DNA from: Bacteroidia bacterium
GTDB taxonomy: Bacteria > Bacteroidota > Bacteroidia > Chitinophagales > Chitinophagaceae
Length of the DNA stretch: 64,000 nt
Reading direction: 5' to 3'
Assembly: GCA_030426665.1 (NCBI GenBank)
Contig: JAUHYD010000007.1
Coordinates: 179,823 to 243,822, forward strand
This document shows, in pieces, positions 36,505-45,791 of this stretch. Position numbers and translations under genes: made by a program. The notes beneath the pieces were generated by a model. The model was not told where the DNA came from and ran no database searches. It saw only the letters and a program-made list of their open reading frames with translations. Numbering within the stretch: position 1 is the first letter of the stretch; every line of letters begins with the position of its first letter.

Positions 36505-37773
36505 TTAGTATCCGTACTTATCTTTCCAACATTCGCGCAACCGCTCTCTTATTTTCAATTCTGATGCATTGTCGCCGGGGTCATACAATTTTGTACCCAC
36601 CAGCTCGTCGGGCAAATACTCCTGCTCTGCAAAATTCCCCGGAAAATCATGTGCATACTTATACCCCTTTCCGTAATCCATTTTCTTCATCAAGCCTGTT
36701 GGGGCATTCCTTATTGATAGTGGCACAGATAAGTCACCGGTTGTCTTTACTAGCTCCTGAGCATGATTTATGGCCATATATGCTGCATTGCTCTTGGCCG
36801 AAGACGCAAGATAGGTTGCGGTCTGCGATAGTATTATCCTGCATTCGGGATAACCAATCATTTCCACTGCCTGAAAACAACTTGTTGCCAGTAAAAGTGC
36901 GTTAGGGTTTGCGTTTCCTATGTCCTCACTCGCCAGAATGATCATCCTACGTGCAATAAACTTTGGGTCTTCGCCACCAGCTATCATTCTGGCAAGATAG
37001 TAAACTGCTGCATTGGGGTCACTGCCGCGCAACGACTTGATAAAAGCTGAAATTATGTCGTAGTGCTGTTCTCCGGTCTTGTCATACAAAGCCATCTTAC
37101 TCAGGATAATGTCCTGAACCAGCTTATTTGTAATTACTTTTTTGTCATTGTCAATAGAAGCGGTTATTAACTCAACTAAGTTTAAGAGCTTTCGCGCATC
37201 ACCGCCACTGTACCTCATCAGCGCATCCCATTCCTCAATTTCAATTTGTTGCTCATTCAGCCAAATATCTTTCTGCATAGCCTGCAACACCAATGCTTTC
37301 ATATGTTCTGCAGTAAGCGCCTGAAGCACATATACCTGACATCTGCTTAGCAGCGCACTGATGACCTCAAAAGAGGGGTTTTCGGTTGTTGCACCTATCA
37401 GCGTTATTGTACCCTTTTCTACCGCACCCAGTAAGCTGTCTTGCTGCGCTTTGTTGAAACGATGAATCTCATCAATAAACAACAATGCATGACCTGCTTT
37501 ACGTGCCATTTCTATGACATTTCTCACTTCCTTTACACCGCTGTCAATGGCACTTAAAGTAAAAAACAACATATCCTGCGACTTTGCAATTATTCGCGCT
37601 AAAGTGGTTTTGCCAACTCCCGGCGGGCCCCACAAAATTATAGAACGCACATTCCCGTTCCTGACCATTTGTTCTAAAACTTTGCCTTGCCCTACAAGGT
37701 GCTCCTGACCGATAAAATCTTCCAAGTTTATCGGCCGCACTCGCTCAGCTAATGGGACGCTATTCTCTGCCAT
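36505..37773 (-). CDS. rarA: Replication-associated recombination protein A (AAA ATPase)
   Basis: 422 residues, RarA/MgsA/WRNIP1 family, acting at stalled forks. Order: SLAERVRP-type start, IGQEHLVGQGKVL, Walker A GPPGVGKTT (49-57), Walker B LLFIDEIHRFNKAQQDSLL, sensor GATTENPSFEV, then the conserved C-terminal tetramerisation part with SDPNAAVYYLARM and EDIGNANPNALL. Normal length and intact motifs. Confidence 0.96.
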   Translation of the reverse strand: MAENSVPLAERVRPINLEDFIGQEHLVGQGKVLEQMVRNGNVRSIILWGPPGVGKTTLARIIAKSQDMLFFTLSAIDSGVKEVRNVIEMARKAGHALLFIDEIHRFNKAQQDSLLGAVEKGTITLIGATTENPSFEVISALLSRCQVYVLQALTAEHMKALVLQAMQKDIWLNEQQIEIEEWDALMRYSGGDARKLLNLVELITASIDNDKKVITNKLVQDIILSKMALYDKTGEQHYDIISAFIKSLRGSDPNAAVYYLARMIAGGEDPKFIARRMIILASEDIGNANPNALLLATSCFQAVEMIGYPECRIILSQTATYLASSAKSNAAYMAINHAQELVKTTGDLSVPLSIRNAPTGLMKKMDYGKGYKYAHDFPGNFAEQEYLPDELVGTKLYDPGDNASELKIRERLRECWKDKYGY

Positions 37774-37819
37774 ATCTTATTTGTGACTACTTTATACTTT
37801 TATTCGCTAAATTAGCAAC

Positions 37820-38437
37820 ATGTTTCTGAAGTATCTATCTGCTATGTTTGTCGTGCTAATCCCAGCCTTTTCGATGGCACAACAAGACAGTCCCAAATCT
37901 ACACAAAATACGAGCCGTTCGAATATCGATTACAAACGCCCGGGCACAAAAATGCCGGAGCTCATCTTTTTATCTTATAACGACACGTCTTCAAATGCCC
38001 AACCGGACAAGAAAAAGAAACGACCAAAAAGAAAAAAGAATCAAATTTCGATATCTGATACGTCTGGTTTCAGTTTGCTCACCGGACATGATCTCAGAAA
38101 TGATGGTAACTTACTTATCATGCTATTTAACCCTACCTGTCTGCATTGCGAAGACATGACTTTCCTGATAGAAAAAAATATAGACTTATTCAGGAAAACT
38201 GAAATAGTATTGCTTGCCAGCAAAGCAATGATACCATATATCCCGGATTTCTCTGAGCGGCATCACCTTTCAAAATATAAGCAAATGTATATTGGATGGG
38301 ATAGTTCAGGATTTGTCGATGATTTATTTCTATATCAGAAACTGCCGCAACTAAACATATTTGATAAGCATCGGAAACTTCTGAAAATATATAGCGGAGA
38401 AGTACCTATTGACTCTCTGAAGCAATTCATCAACTAA
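37820..38437 (+). CDS. Secreted thioredoxin-like protein, hypothetical
   Basis: 205 residues with a signal peptide (MFLKYLSAMFVVLIPAFSMA). A basic, low-complexity stretch (KKKKRPKRKKN, about 67-76) precedes a thioredoxin-fold domain with the CxxC variant NPTCLHCEDM and a later KLPQLNIFDKHRKLLKIYSG, which fits the cis-proline strand. It is probably a TlpA-like redox protein of the envelope. The lysine-rich insert between signal and domain is unusual for this group. Confidence 0.7.
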   Translation: MFLKYLSAMFVVLIPAFSMAQQDSPKSTQNTSRSNIDYKRPGTKMPELIFLSYNDTSSNAQPDKKKKRPKRKKNQISISDTSGFSLLTGHDLRNDGNLLIMLFNPTCLHCEDMTFLIEKNIDLFRKTEIVLLASKAMIPYIPDFSERHHLSKYKQMYIGWDSSGFVDDLFLYQKLPQLNIFDKHRKLLKIYSGEVPIDSLKQFIN

Positions 38438-38509
38438 TCGAGAATTTCCGACCATTCACCGGTATCATAAAGTTAATATAGATGCCCAATCCGGAGCATA
38501 ACAAACCAA

Positions 38510-38971
38510 CTACATACTTCTGTCTTTGACATATCGACGGACTTTACGGACGTAGTCAAAATAACCGCGTTCCATTCTAATCCAAAATAATGTAAATATC
38601 AAAGCGCCGATACCCAAAAACATATACATTATCATCGTGTCATCGCTAGTAAAGAAAAGCGTTACAGAAGCAATTAGCAAAAACAAACAAAAGATAATTA
38701 TCAAATACGGCCCACCTGCATCAAGCGTGCGTATCTTGGACTTGACAACTACTTTTGTCTTTCCACTCGCCTCTTTAAAATCGACCTCAGTTATTGGCAA
38801 CGTTTTAATTTCCGTTACCTGCTCGGCATGCGGAATGATATTTAATTTATAATCTAGCTCAATCACCTCAAAATCCAAATTGTGGATTTTTACCCGTTTT
38901 CCCAGCAATCTCTGTTTGAATTCATCCTTCGTGATAGGCAATGAAAATTCGTGAGTCCTTGTAAAAAACAT
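38510..38971 (-). CDS. Hypothetical protein with two membrane helices
   Basis: 153 residues. A cytoplasmic N-terminal half of beta-type sequence (about 1-85), two hydrophobic segments (about 90-108 and 113-130), and a basic C-terminal tail. No family recognised. It converges on the thioredoxin-like gene and has the long AT-rich gap upstream. Confidence 0.65.
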   Translation of the reverse strand: MFFTRTHEFSLPITKDEFKQRLLGKRVKIHNLDFEVIELDYKLNIIPHAEQVTEIKTLPITEVDFKEASGKTKVVVKSKIRTLDAGGPYLIIIFCLFLLIASVTLFFTSDDTMIMYMFLGIGALIFTLFWIRMERGYFDYVRKVRRYVKDRSM

Positions 38972-39643
38972 AAGCCGAAAATTTAAATGGTTAGAACTAA
39001 TTGAAAGGGAAATTACAAATTGTTTTTTAACATTTTATATAGTATTTGTATTTTTTTTTAACAGGACATGTTATTATCCAAGTTTTATTTACATTTTATT
39101 AACATCTAAATTTTATATCGCATTCATTTATTTAATCACTTTATATCAATAATTTGATTTAATAGGCCTCAACACGAGGCAACAAAAACACCAAATTACT
39201 AATTAATAATAGATAAACTATTGAATTTAAACAATATACTAAACAACAATAGAAAAGCAGAATATCAACATGATTCATACATCTAAACATTAACTAACCA
39301 TAAACAAAAATTATGTCTTTAATATTCTATTAACTTAATAATTATACTATTATTCTGTTTTAAATTCAATATTTAAATTTAATATCCTTAATATATATCG
39401 ATAAGCACCAAGATTTGGGGCTATTTCTTTATCAATCAACCGGCAACTAATCGTAAAAAATATACGCAACGACTATTTGGAAGGCAATCCTATTAACCGT
39501 TTATAACTACAAGTTAAAATTATATAGCACATTATTACAACATGCATTTTTTTTTGTCATGGTTTTGTTTAATTATATAGAAGTACATACATTTACTTCA
39601 TATAAAAATTGAAACCAATAACCAATAACTATAAATTTCGAGT
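38972..39643. other. 670-base AT-rich intergenic region
   Basis: No gene of credible length on either strand. Composition is strongly AT-rich, with T-runs at about 39050-39060 and 39547-39556. It holds at least the promoters of the flanking, divergent genes. I found no clean TTG-N19/20-TAnnTTTG pair, no tRNA and no strong hairpin. An unannotated non-coding RNA or regulatory region for the T9SS cargo gene is possible but cannot be shown. Confidence 0.5.
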
Positions 39644-40498
39644 ATGAAAAAACAAATTTTACTTTTAACCGCGACAGTCGGTTTAGGCTACTTGGCACTA
39701 ACAAGCTATAAGATTGGACCAGGTTTGTTTCCTGATTCCGGCAACAGAACAGGTGCAAAAGCGTCCACTTCAGATTGTGGCGGGAGTGGCTGCCACGGCG
39801 GCAACTCTTCGTCTATAACAGCGGCAATAAATGTAGACTCTGCCGGTGCTGTTTCAGTGATGCAATATGTTGCCGGTATGACCTATACTGTTACTGTTAC
39901 CGGTAAGCATGCTACCCTTCCGAAATTCGGGTTTCAATTTGCTGCTGTTTCCGGGACAGGTTCCAGCCAGGCTCAGGCCGGGTCATTCTCGGGCTTACCT
40001 TCAGACGTTGCTGAACATACATTTTCTGCACTTAAACTTATTGAACAGTCCAACTCTATATCAGCAACAAGTCCTGCGGACTCATTTACAAAATCTTTTA
40101 CCTGGACTGCCCCTGCAGCAGGCACAGGAACCGTTACCATGTACCTGACAGTAAATGGAGTCAACGGTGATGGAAGTGCGGGTTCATCGGACCTATCCGG
40201 CAATACATCAATCACGCTATCGGAATATACACCTACAAGCAACGTAAGTTCATTCAATAGCGAAGTAACCATTAGCGCTTACCCCAACCCGGTTAGCAGC
40301 GAATTGAACATTAGAATTGCTGAGGCAGTTAATGATAATTACGACGTAAAAGTATATGACATGGCGGGAAGAACGCTGTATAATGGCCCTACATCTGCAG
40401 GTGTATTATCATTAAATACCAGCACTTGGTCATCTGGAATATATAATGTTGTAGTGGCTAACGAATCAGCCGCGAAGACTATGCGAATTGTAAAGTAA
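39644..40498 (+). CDS. T9SS cargo protein with choice-of-anchor V-like domain
   Basis: 284 residues. Signal-like N-terminus (MKKQILLLTATVGLGYLALT), then a domain resembling the choice-of-anchor V/reeler-like family, beginning with a cysteine cluster DCGGSGCHGG (Cys45, Cys50, His51) and continuing with FGFQFAAVSGTGSSQAQAG. The last 75 residues are a type A T9SS sorting domain (ISAYPNPVSSELNIRI, VKVYDMAGRTLYNG, SGIYNVVV, ending RIVK). It should be exported and attached to the surface or released by type IX secretion. The spacing CX4CH differs from the CX2CH heme motif often found at this place in relatives. Confidence 0.85.
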   Translation: MKKQILLLTATVGLGYLALTSYKIGPGLFPDSGNRTGAKASTSDCGGSGCHGGNSSSITAAINVDSAGAVSVMQYVAGMTYTVTVTGKHATLPKFGFQFAAVSGTGSSQAQAGSFSGLPSDVAEHTFSALKLIEQSNSISATSPADSFTKSFTWTAPAAGTGTVTMYLTVNGVNGDGSAGSSDLSGNTSITLSEYTPTSNVSSFNSEVTISAYPNPVSSELNIRIAEAVNDNYDVKVYDMAGRTLYNGPTSAGVLSLNTSTWSSGIYNVVVANESAAKTMRIVK

Positions 40499-40522
40499 TC
40501 AGCTAATCAAGATTTAATTTTT

Positions 40523-40561
40523 GCTAAAAGAGCCACGCCAACCGGACGTGGCTCTTTTAGC
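40523..40561 (+). terminator. Terminator of the T9SS cargo gene
   Basis: Perfect 15-base arms GCTAAAAGAGCCACG/CGTGGCTCTTTTAGC with a 9-base loop, 24 bases after the stop. The T-run is within the stem end. Confidence 0.85.
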
Positions 40562-40569
40562 AATCAACA

Positions 40570-40615
40570 AAAAAATAAAGGCTTGAACTGTTAATCAGTC
40601 AAGCCTTTATTTTTT
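40570..40615. terminator. Hairpin between the T9SS gene and tRNA-Gln
   Basis: Arms AAATAAAGGCTTGA/TCAAGCCTTTATTT with T-runs available on both strands. It follows tRNA-Gln on the minus strand by 5 bases and is its probable terminator; it may work in both directions. Confidence 0.8.
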
Positions 40616-40620
40616 AAAAG

Positions 40621-40691
40621 TAGTCCGACCTGGATTCGAACCAAGACAAACAGTACCAAAAACTGTTGTGCTACCATTACACCATCGGACC
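40621..40691 (-). tRNA. tRNA-Gln (anticodon TTG)
   Basis: Complete cloverleaf on the minus strand. Acceptor arms GGTCCGA/TCGGACT (first pair G-U), D-loop with AATGGTAGC, anticodon stem ACAGT/ACTGT with loop TTTTGGT giving anticodon TTG, and T-arm CTTGGTTCGAATCCAGG. Discriminator A; CCA is not encoded. A matching promoter and a terminator surround it. Confidence 0.95.
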
Positions 40692-40712
40692 CCGCGCCCC
40701 GCTAAGGGATTG

Positions 40713-40743
40713 CAAAGGTAAAAATGCTTTCGATAAAAAACAA
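40713..40743 (-). promoter_or_regulatory. Bacteroidota-type promoter of tRNA-Gln
   Basis: Minus-strand TTG (40741-40743), 20-base spacer, TACCTTTG (40713-40720); perfect fit to the consensus, 21 bases before the mature tRNA 5' end. Confidence 0.75.
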
Positions 40744-40783
40744 GAATAATTTTCGTTGTTTCTACGATTAAACAAATTTAGAA

Positions 40784-41767
40784 TCATGATTGTGCTAACG
40801 ATTTTTTAAGGGAGTCAATAACTTTAACCTCAGTGGCATCTACCCCACGTAAATCTGCAAGAATTACAGATACCCAATCAGTCAGATGAATAAGATAGAA
40901 CATTCGTTCCCAGTAAGTTTTCCCTTCAGAATATATTTCTAATATCGTAGCCTTATATTTTTTAAATACCTTTTTATTTATCTCCATGCGCAACTGAACG
41001 CGATCAAAATCATCTGCATCCCTTAAAATAATCACCACTTTGTCAGAAGCGTCATCGCGCCAGCCAACAAGCTCGTTATGATTCATCTCAGGGATAACAG
41101 CATGCCATCCAAGCATCTTACTATTTTCGTTGAGTTGTTGGCGAAATCTTACGGCCACGCCTTCAATCGAAGCTGCAGAATAGATTATCGGCAATTTGCC
41201 CAGTATCTTTTTGGCAACTACCATTGCCTTTGTCTGTACGTCATTCCCTTTTGACTTCAATTGACGGATAGATGCTTTAATTTCTTTCTCGAACCCATTG
41301 CTGATATAACCAAAATGATTCAAGACCCACAAAATCTGAACAAGAGAATACCCAAGGCAGGAGCGTGGTGGCATACCGGCAGGCACCAAAATGCAATCCA
41401 TTTTTTTTGCATTCGCAATTTCTGCTATCTTCCCTCCGGAAGTAATACAAACTACGGTCGCACGCTTCTTACGTGCTTGCTGCATAGCCATTAATGTTTC
41501 CTCCGTATTGCCGGAGTAAGAGCAGACAATGACCAAGGATTGCTTACCTACATAGGCAGGGAGTGAATAATCCTTATTCACCAAAAACGGAATCTTTATT
41601 TTGTCAGAAACATAGTTCTGAACTATTGACCCGCCAATCCCACTGCCGCCAAGACCTGTTACGACCACATTTGTAAATTCTGCTTTGGGGGTTCTGAAGC
41701 GATGGGTTTTACCGATTATTAGTGCTTCCTGTAGTTGTATTGGAAAGTCCAGTACTAGTTGCTTCAT
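40784..41767 (-). CDS. Bifunctional phosphoglucose/phosphomannose isomerase
   Basis: 327 residues, archaeal-type PGI/PMI with two SIS domains. Features are VTGLGGSGIGGS, the phosphate-binding VCSYSGNTEETL, and the catalytic region MPPRSCLGYSL and PEMNHNELVGW. It interconverts fructose-6-P with glucose-6-P or mannose-6-P in glycolysis and sugar-nucleotide supply. Not the classical Pgi. No operon partner. Confidence 0.9.
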   Translation of the reverse strand: MKQLVLDFPIQLQEALIIGKTHRFRTPKAEFTNVVVTGLGGSGIGGSIVQNYVSDKIKIPFLVNKDYSLPAYVGKQSLVIVCSYSGNTEETLMAMQQARKKRATVVCITSGGKIAEIANAKKMDCILVPAGMPPRSCLGYSLVQILWVLNHFGYISNGFEKEIKASIRQLKSKGNDVQTKAMVVAKKILGKLPIIYSAASIEGVAVRFRQQLNENSKMLGWHAVIPEMNHNELVGWRDDASDKVVIILRDADDFDRVQLRMEINKKVFKKYKATILEIYSEGKTYWERMFYLIHLTDWVSVILADLRGVDATEVKVIDSLKKSLAQS

Positions 41768-41918
41768 TCTATTTTATTTATTACTTTAATGGTAAATTCG
41801 CGCTAATTCAGCTACCTGTAATTCTCTTAAACAGTAAAATATATTACATAGAGGATACGTGCATATTGCATTGTAGTACAGTCACCAACGAAACGATTCA
41901 CACTATATTTACCTTTCA

Positions 41919-42275
41919 ATGTCCAAACATAATGAAATTGGGATAAAAGGAGAACAAATAGCGGCAGACTTTTTGCTAAAAAAAGGTTATATTATAGTTT
42001 CCCGCAATTGGCGAAGCGGCAACAAAGAAATTGACATAGTCGCAGCGCAAGGAGATACATTGGCGATTGTAGAAGTTAAGACCCGAACCAAGAGCAAGTT
42101 TATCTTTCCGGAGGAGTCTGTAAATAAAAGAAAACAACAGTTTCTAAAAACAGCGGCAACAGCTTTTGCGGATGTGCATCAGCAGTATAAAAACATCAGA
42201 TTTGACATTATTAGTATACTGTTAGATGGCGACTATCCAAAAGAAATAATTCACTTCGAAGAAGCTTTTCACTAA
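41919..42275 (+). CDS. YraN family protein (UPF0102), PD-(D/E)xK nuclease-like
   Basis: 118 residues. Starts GIKGEQIAADFLLKKGY, then NWRSGNKEIDIVA and IVEVKTRT, the E-x-D ... ExK layout of the Holliday-junction resolvase-like fold. The family's role is unproven. Its 3' end overlaps convergent ribF by 4 bases. Confidence 0.93.
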   Translation: MSKHNEIGIKGEQIAADFLLKKGYIIVSRNWRSGNKEIDIVAAQGDTLAIVEVKTRTKSKFIFPEESVNKRKQQFLKTAATAFADVHQQYKNIRFDIISILLDGDYPKEIIHFEEAFH

Positions 42276-43213
42276 GGGGTATACAGGTTTGCGAGCTCAT
42301 CAATAGCGCTCTTTTTGTCCAAAGCCAACTGTTTCTTGAGGGAATCTAAAGAGTCGAACCGAACTTCGTCTCTGAGCTTACGATAAAAAAAAGTATCCAC
42401 AACACAATTATAAATATCACCTTCGAACTCGAAAATATGCACCTCTATACGCACCTTGTGTGCGTCAGTGACAGTAGGGTTATAACCAATATTCAACATT
42501 CCTCCATGCAACTCATTATTTACCCTTACCCTTACTGCATATACACCTAATCCCGGCAACACCTGCTCAGAATTATTGGGTTCTATGTTTGCCGTAGGAT
42601 AACCTATTGTTCTACCCTTCTTATTCCCATGAACCACCGTCCCTGAAAAAGAAAAGGGTCTCCCCAGCATTTGCGCGGCAACCTCTGCATTTCCACCGGA
42701 AATGGCTTTTCGTATTTTTGTTGAACTTATAGCGGCCTCATCAATAACCTGTGCCGGAATCTCTACAAGTTGAAAACTATGGCGGTCTGCATATTGTCTC
42801 AACAATGCTAAGTCGCCGGTCCTATCGTGACCGAAACGATGATCGTAGCCAATAATAATACTATGCGGCTGAAACAGTTTTACCAGAAACTGTTCTATAT
42901 AATCAGAAGCAGAAAGGTCTGCAAATGCCATTGTAAAAGGCATCACAACGATATGCTCAATTCCGGTGGCACTTATCAGCTCCAACTTCTGTTCTAATGG
43001 CGTGATAATGCTCACAGGATGTTCCGGCTGTAATACTTTCCGCGGATGCGGTTCAAATGTAATGAGAACACTCTCTCCATCCGCTTCCCGAGCGTGGCTG
43101 ACTACTTGCCTCAAGATAGCCTTGTGTCCCTCATGGACACCATCGAAAGTACCTATGGTGACAACTGCATTTCTGAATGAAGGCAGTTGCTCAATATCAT
43201 AAAAAACAGACAT
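42272..43213 (-). CDS. ribF: Bifunctional riboflavin kinase/FAD synthetase
   Basis: 313 residues. N-terminal FMN adenylyltransferase domain with TIGTFDGVHEGHKAIL and IIGYDHRFGHDRTGD; C-terminal riboflavin kinase domain with GRTIGYPTANIEPN and GMLNIGYNPTV and a final IEVHIFEFEGDIY. Makes FMN then FAD. It would supply the flavin enzymes of the window, including sdhA and metF. Confidence 0.96.
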   Translation of the reverse strand: MSVFYDIEQLPSFRNAVVTIGTFDGVHEGHKAILRQVVSHAREADGESVLITFEPHPRKVLQPEHPVSIITPLEQKLELISATGIEHIVVMPFTMAFADLSASDYIEQFLVKLFQPHSIIIGYDHRFGHDRTGDLALLRQYADRHSFQLVEIPAQVIDEAAISSTKIRKAISGGNAEVAAQMLGRPFSFSGTVVHGNKKGRTIGYPTANIEPNNSEQVLPGLGVYAVRVRVNNELHGGMLNIGYNPTVTDAHKVRIEVHIFEFEGDIYNCVVDTFFYRKLRDEVRFDSLDSLKKQLALDKKSAIDELANLYTP

Positions 43214-43316
43214 AATTCAGTGTGCGAAGATAATATTTTCCCAACTGCATTGAGCAGAGAATATTACTGCCCTCCATGGCTTTCGTTTACGAAACTGAAT
43301 TTCCAAATTCTACATG

Positions 43317-43324
43317 TACCTTTG
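43317..43324 (+). promoter_or_regulatory. Putative -7 element for fumC
   Basis: TACCTTTG fits TAnnTTTG, 38 bases before the fumC ATG; no clear TTG upstream at the right distance. Confidence 0.4.
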
Positions 43325-43362
43325 CGGCGAAACAAAAAACAGTTAAACATATATAAACAGTT

Positions 43363-44766
43363 ATGGAATACAGAATTGAAAAAGACACAATGGGCGAAGT
43401 TAAAGTTCCTCTGAACGCATATTATGGAGCCCAAACGCAACGATCTATCGAGAACTTTAAGATTGCGCAGGACATCAATAAAATGCCCAAAGAAATCATC
43501 AAGGCTTTTGCCTACCTTAAGAAAGCCGCAGCGATTACAAATAATCAATTAGGAGTTTTGTCGGCCGAAAAGTCTGACCTGATAGGCAAAGTATGCGATG
43601 AAATACAAGAAGGCAAGTTAGATAATGAATTTCCACTTGTTGTTTGGCAAACAGGCTCTGGTACACAAAGCAATATGAATGTAAATGAAGTGGTAGCATA
43701 TCGTGCTCATGTTTTGAACGGCGGACAACTGTCAGACAAAGAAAGGATAATTCACCCCAACGACGATGTAAACAAATCTCAATCGTCCAATGATACATTC
43801 CCTACCGCCATGCACATTGCGGCTTATAAGATGTTGCGCGACATTACAATACCCGGCATTACAAAGTTGAGAGACACACTTGCGGCAAAGTCGAAAGAAT
43901 TTATGCATGTGGTAAAAATCGGTCGTACACACTTTATGGATGCCACTCCGCTAACAGTTGGTCAGGAATTGAGCGGCTATGTATCTCAGCTGGACCATGG
44001 TCTTCGTGCCATAAACAATAGCCTGGCACACCTAAGTGAATTGGCTTTGGGAGGTACGGCTGTCGGAACCGGAATCAATACCCCGAAAGGCTACGCAGTA
44101 AAGGTTGCTGAAAATATCGCGAAACTAACGGGACTACCATTTGTAACAGCAGAAAATAAGTTTGAAAGTCTGGCGGCGCACGATGCAATCGTAGAGGCAC
44201 ATGGCGCACTCAAAACAGTTGCTGTGAGCCTGATGAAAATAGCAAATGACATACGTATGCTAAGCTCCGGACCTCGTTCGGGGATAGGTGAAATGTACAT
44301 TCCTGATAATGAGCCGGGGTCTTCAATTATGCCAGGTAAAGTGAATCCTACCCAATGCGAAGCATTGACAATGATTGCTGCTCAAGTTATGGGAAATGAC
44401 GTAGCAATAAGCGTAGGTGGTTCTAACGGGCATTTTGAACTAAATGTGTTCAAGCCGGTAATGATATATAACTTCCTGCATAGTGCAAGATTGATTGGTG
44501 ACGGTTGCGTCTCATTTAACGACAAATGCGCGGTAGGTCTGGCACCGTTAGAAGATAACATACGCAAACACGTAAATAATTCTCTAATGCTTGTTACGTC
44601 TTTAAACACTAAAATCGGATATTACAAAGCTGCGGAGATAGCACAAACAGCGCACAAACAAGGGAAGACGCTAAAAGAAACAGCTATTGAATTGGGATAT
44701 GTGACGGCTGAGGAGTTTGACCAATGGGTTGACCCGAAAGATATGGTGGGAGAAATACCTGAGTAA
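43363..44766 (+). CDS. fumC: Class II fumarate hydratase
   Basis: 467 residues; iron-independent fumarase of the TCA cycle. Signature [16 protein letters not shown] (lyase-1 family), with [37 protein letters not shown] and the catalytic-His region [16 protein letters not shown]. Full length. It works next to succinate dehydrogenase in the same cycle. A strong hairpin terminator follows. Confidence 0.97.
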   Translation: MEYRIEKDTMGEVKVPLNAYYGAQTQRSIENFKIAQDINKMPKEIIKAFAYLKKAAAITNNQLGVLSAEKSDLIGKVCDEIQEGKLDNEFPLVVWQTGSGTQSNMNVNEVVAYRAHVLNGGQLSDKERIIHPNDDVNKSQSSNDTFPTAMHIAAYKMLRDITIPGITKLRDTLAAKSKEFMHVVKIGRTHFMDATPLTVGQELSGYVSQLDHGLRAINNSLAHLSELALGGTAVGTGINTPKGYAVKVAENIAKLTGLPFVTAENKFESLAAHDAIVEAHGALKTVAVSLMKIANDIRMLSSGPRSGIGEMYIPDNEPGSSIMPGKVNPTQCEALTMIAAQVMGNDVAISVGGSNGHFELNVFKPVMIYNFLHSARLIGDGCVSFNDKCAVGLAPLEDNIRKHVNNSLMLVTSLNTKIGYYKAAEIAQTAHKQGKTLKETAIELGYVTAEEFDQWVDPKDMVGEIPE

Positions 44767-44799
44767 TCTTCAACTATTTATTTGAGTAATTTACCAACG

Positions 44800-44839
44800 A
44801 AAGGTTGTCCTCAAAGTATAAAATGAGGGCAACCTTTTC
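44800..44839 (+). terminator. Terminator of fumC
   Basis: Arms AAAGGTTGTCCTCA and TGAGGGCAACCTTT (one G-T pair) with a T-rich tail, 33 bases after the stop. Confidence 0.85.
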
Positions 44840-44995
44840 TACTTGTAGGTAATATCAACACTGGCAAATGGGGCTGTCACTGTCGCTTAAGCTGCGCATT
44901 AAAGCATTAGGGTGCCCTCAATATTTGATTATAAGTATAGAAAGTAATTAAAGTTATTAAATTTGCTTTCTTCATCAATTGGCTAATACAGCAAA

Positions 44996-45721
44996 ATGGA
45001 TCTAAAAGAATTAGAAGCAGGAGTAGACCCGGAAGTACATTGGTATTATCAGAGTAAGATAAAACCACTAATTGCTTACACAAAAAAGTTGTTGCGAAAC
45101 AATGTACCCTTGACCATTGTGGATGTTGGGTCAGGCTCCGGATTCTTTGCTATTAGCTTAGAACGGGAATTTGGCGACCAATTAAAAAAGGTATACTTAG
45201 TTGACATAAACTATACCGCACAGGAGATTGCTGCTTCTGTAGGAAATAAAATTGAGAAAACCCTAACCATTCCGGATAAGATTGAAAACGGACTCGTGAT
45301 AATGATGGATGTACTGGAACACCTGGAAGACGACCTGAAGATGCTACAAAACATCAAGGCAAACAGCGTGGGTGATAACAATCATTATTTCATAACCGTC
45401 CCCGCATTCAACTCGCTCTGGAGTGGACATGACGTCTATCTGGGACACTACCGCAGATATAAAATTGATACGCTCAATAAGGTCTTAAATCAGGCAAAAT
45501 ACAATATCGCTAATACCTTTTACTTGTATGGAAGTCTCTTCCCTATGGTGTGGACTGCCCGCAAACTAGCCAATTTAAAAAAAGGGGAAGCAAACTCAAA
45601 CATGAAACCGTTCAACCCAATGGTCAACAAAATATTGTTGGGCATAACGTCTGTGGACATGAAGTTATCTTCGGCAAATAAGATTTTTGGCGTAACCTGC
45701 GCCTCTTACGGAAAAATATAA
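44996..45721 (+). CDS. Class I SAM-dependent methyltransferase
   Basis: 241 residues. SAM site VDVGSGSGFFAISL, acidic strand LVDINYTAQ, and MMDVLEHLEDD, followed by FITVPAFNSLWSGHDVYLGH and RRYKIDTL, which is the pattern of methyltransferases acting on lipids, quinones or glycans. The substrate is unknown. The C-terminal part has a hydrophobic stretch (YLYGSLFPMVWTARKL) that may sit at the membrane. Confidence 0.88.
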   Translation: MDLKELEAGVDPEVHWYYQSKIKPLIAYTKKLLRNNVPLTIVDVGSGSGFFAISLEREFGDQLKKVYLVDINYTAQEIAASVGNKIEKTLTIPDKIENGLVIMMDVLEHLEDDLKMLQNIKANSVGDNNHYFITVPAFNSLWSGHDVYLGHYRRYKIDTLNKVLNQAKYNIANTFYLYGSLFPMVWTARKLANLKKGEANSNMKPFNPMVNKILLGITSVDMKLSSANKIFGVTCASYGKI

Positions 45722-45751
45722 AAGCCGGCGACACGAACGTGTCACCGGCTT
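45722..45751. terminator. Hairpin between methyltransferase and leucine dehydrogenase genes
   Basis: Arms AAGCCGGCGACAC and GTGTCACCGGCTT (one mismatch) between convergent genes; a T-run lies a few bases further. Could serve both. Confidence 0.75.
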
Positions 45752-45791
45752 CAACTAAAAGTTTTTCTTTTTCGGAAAGACGAACAAAGCA

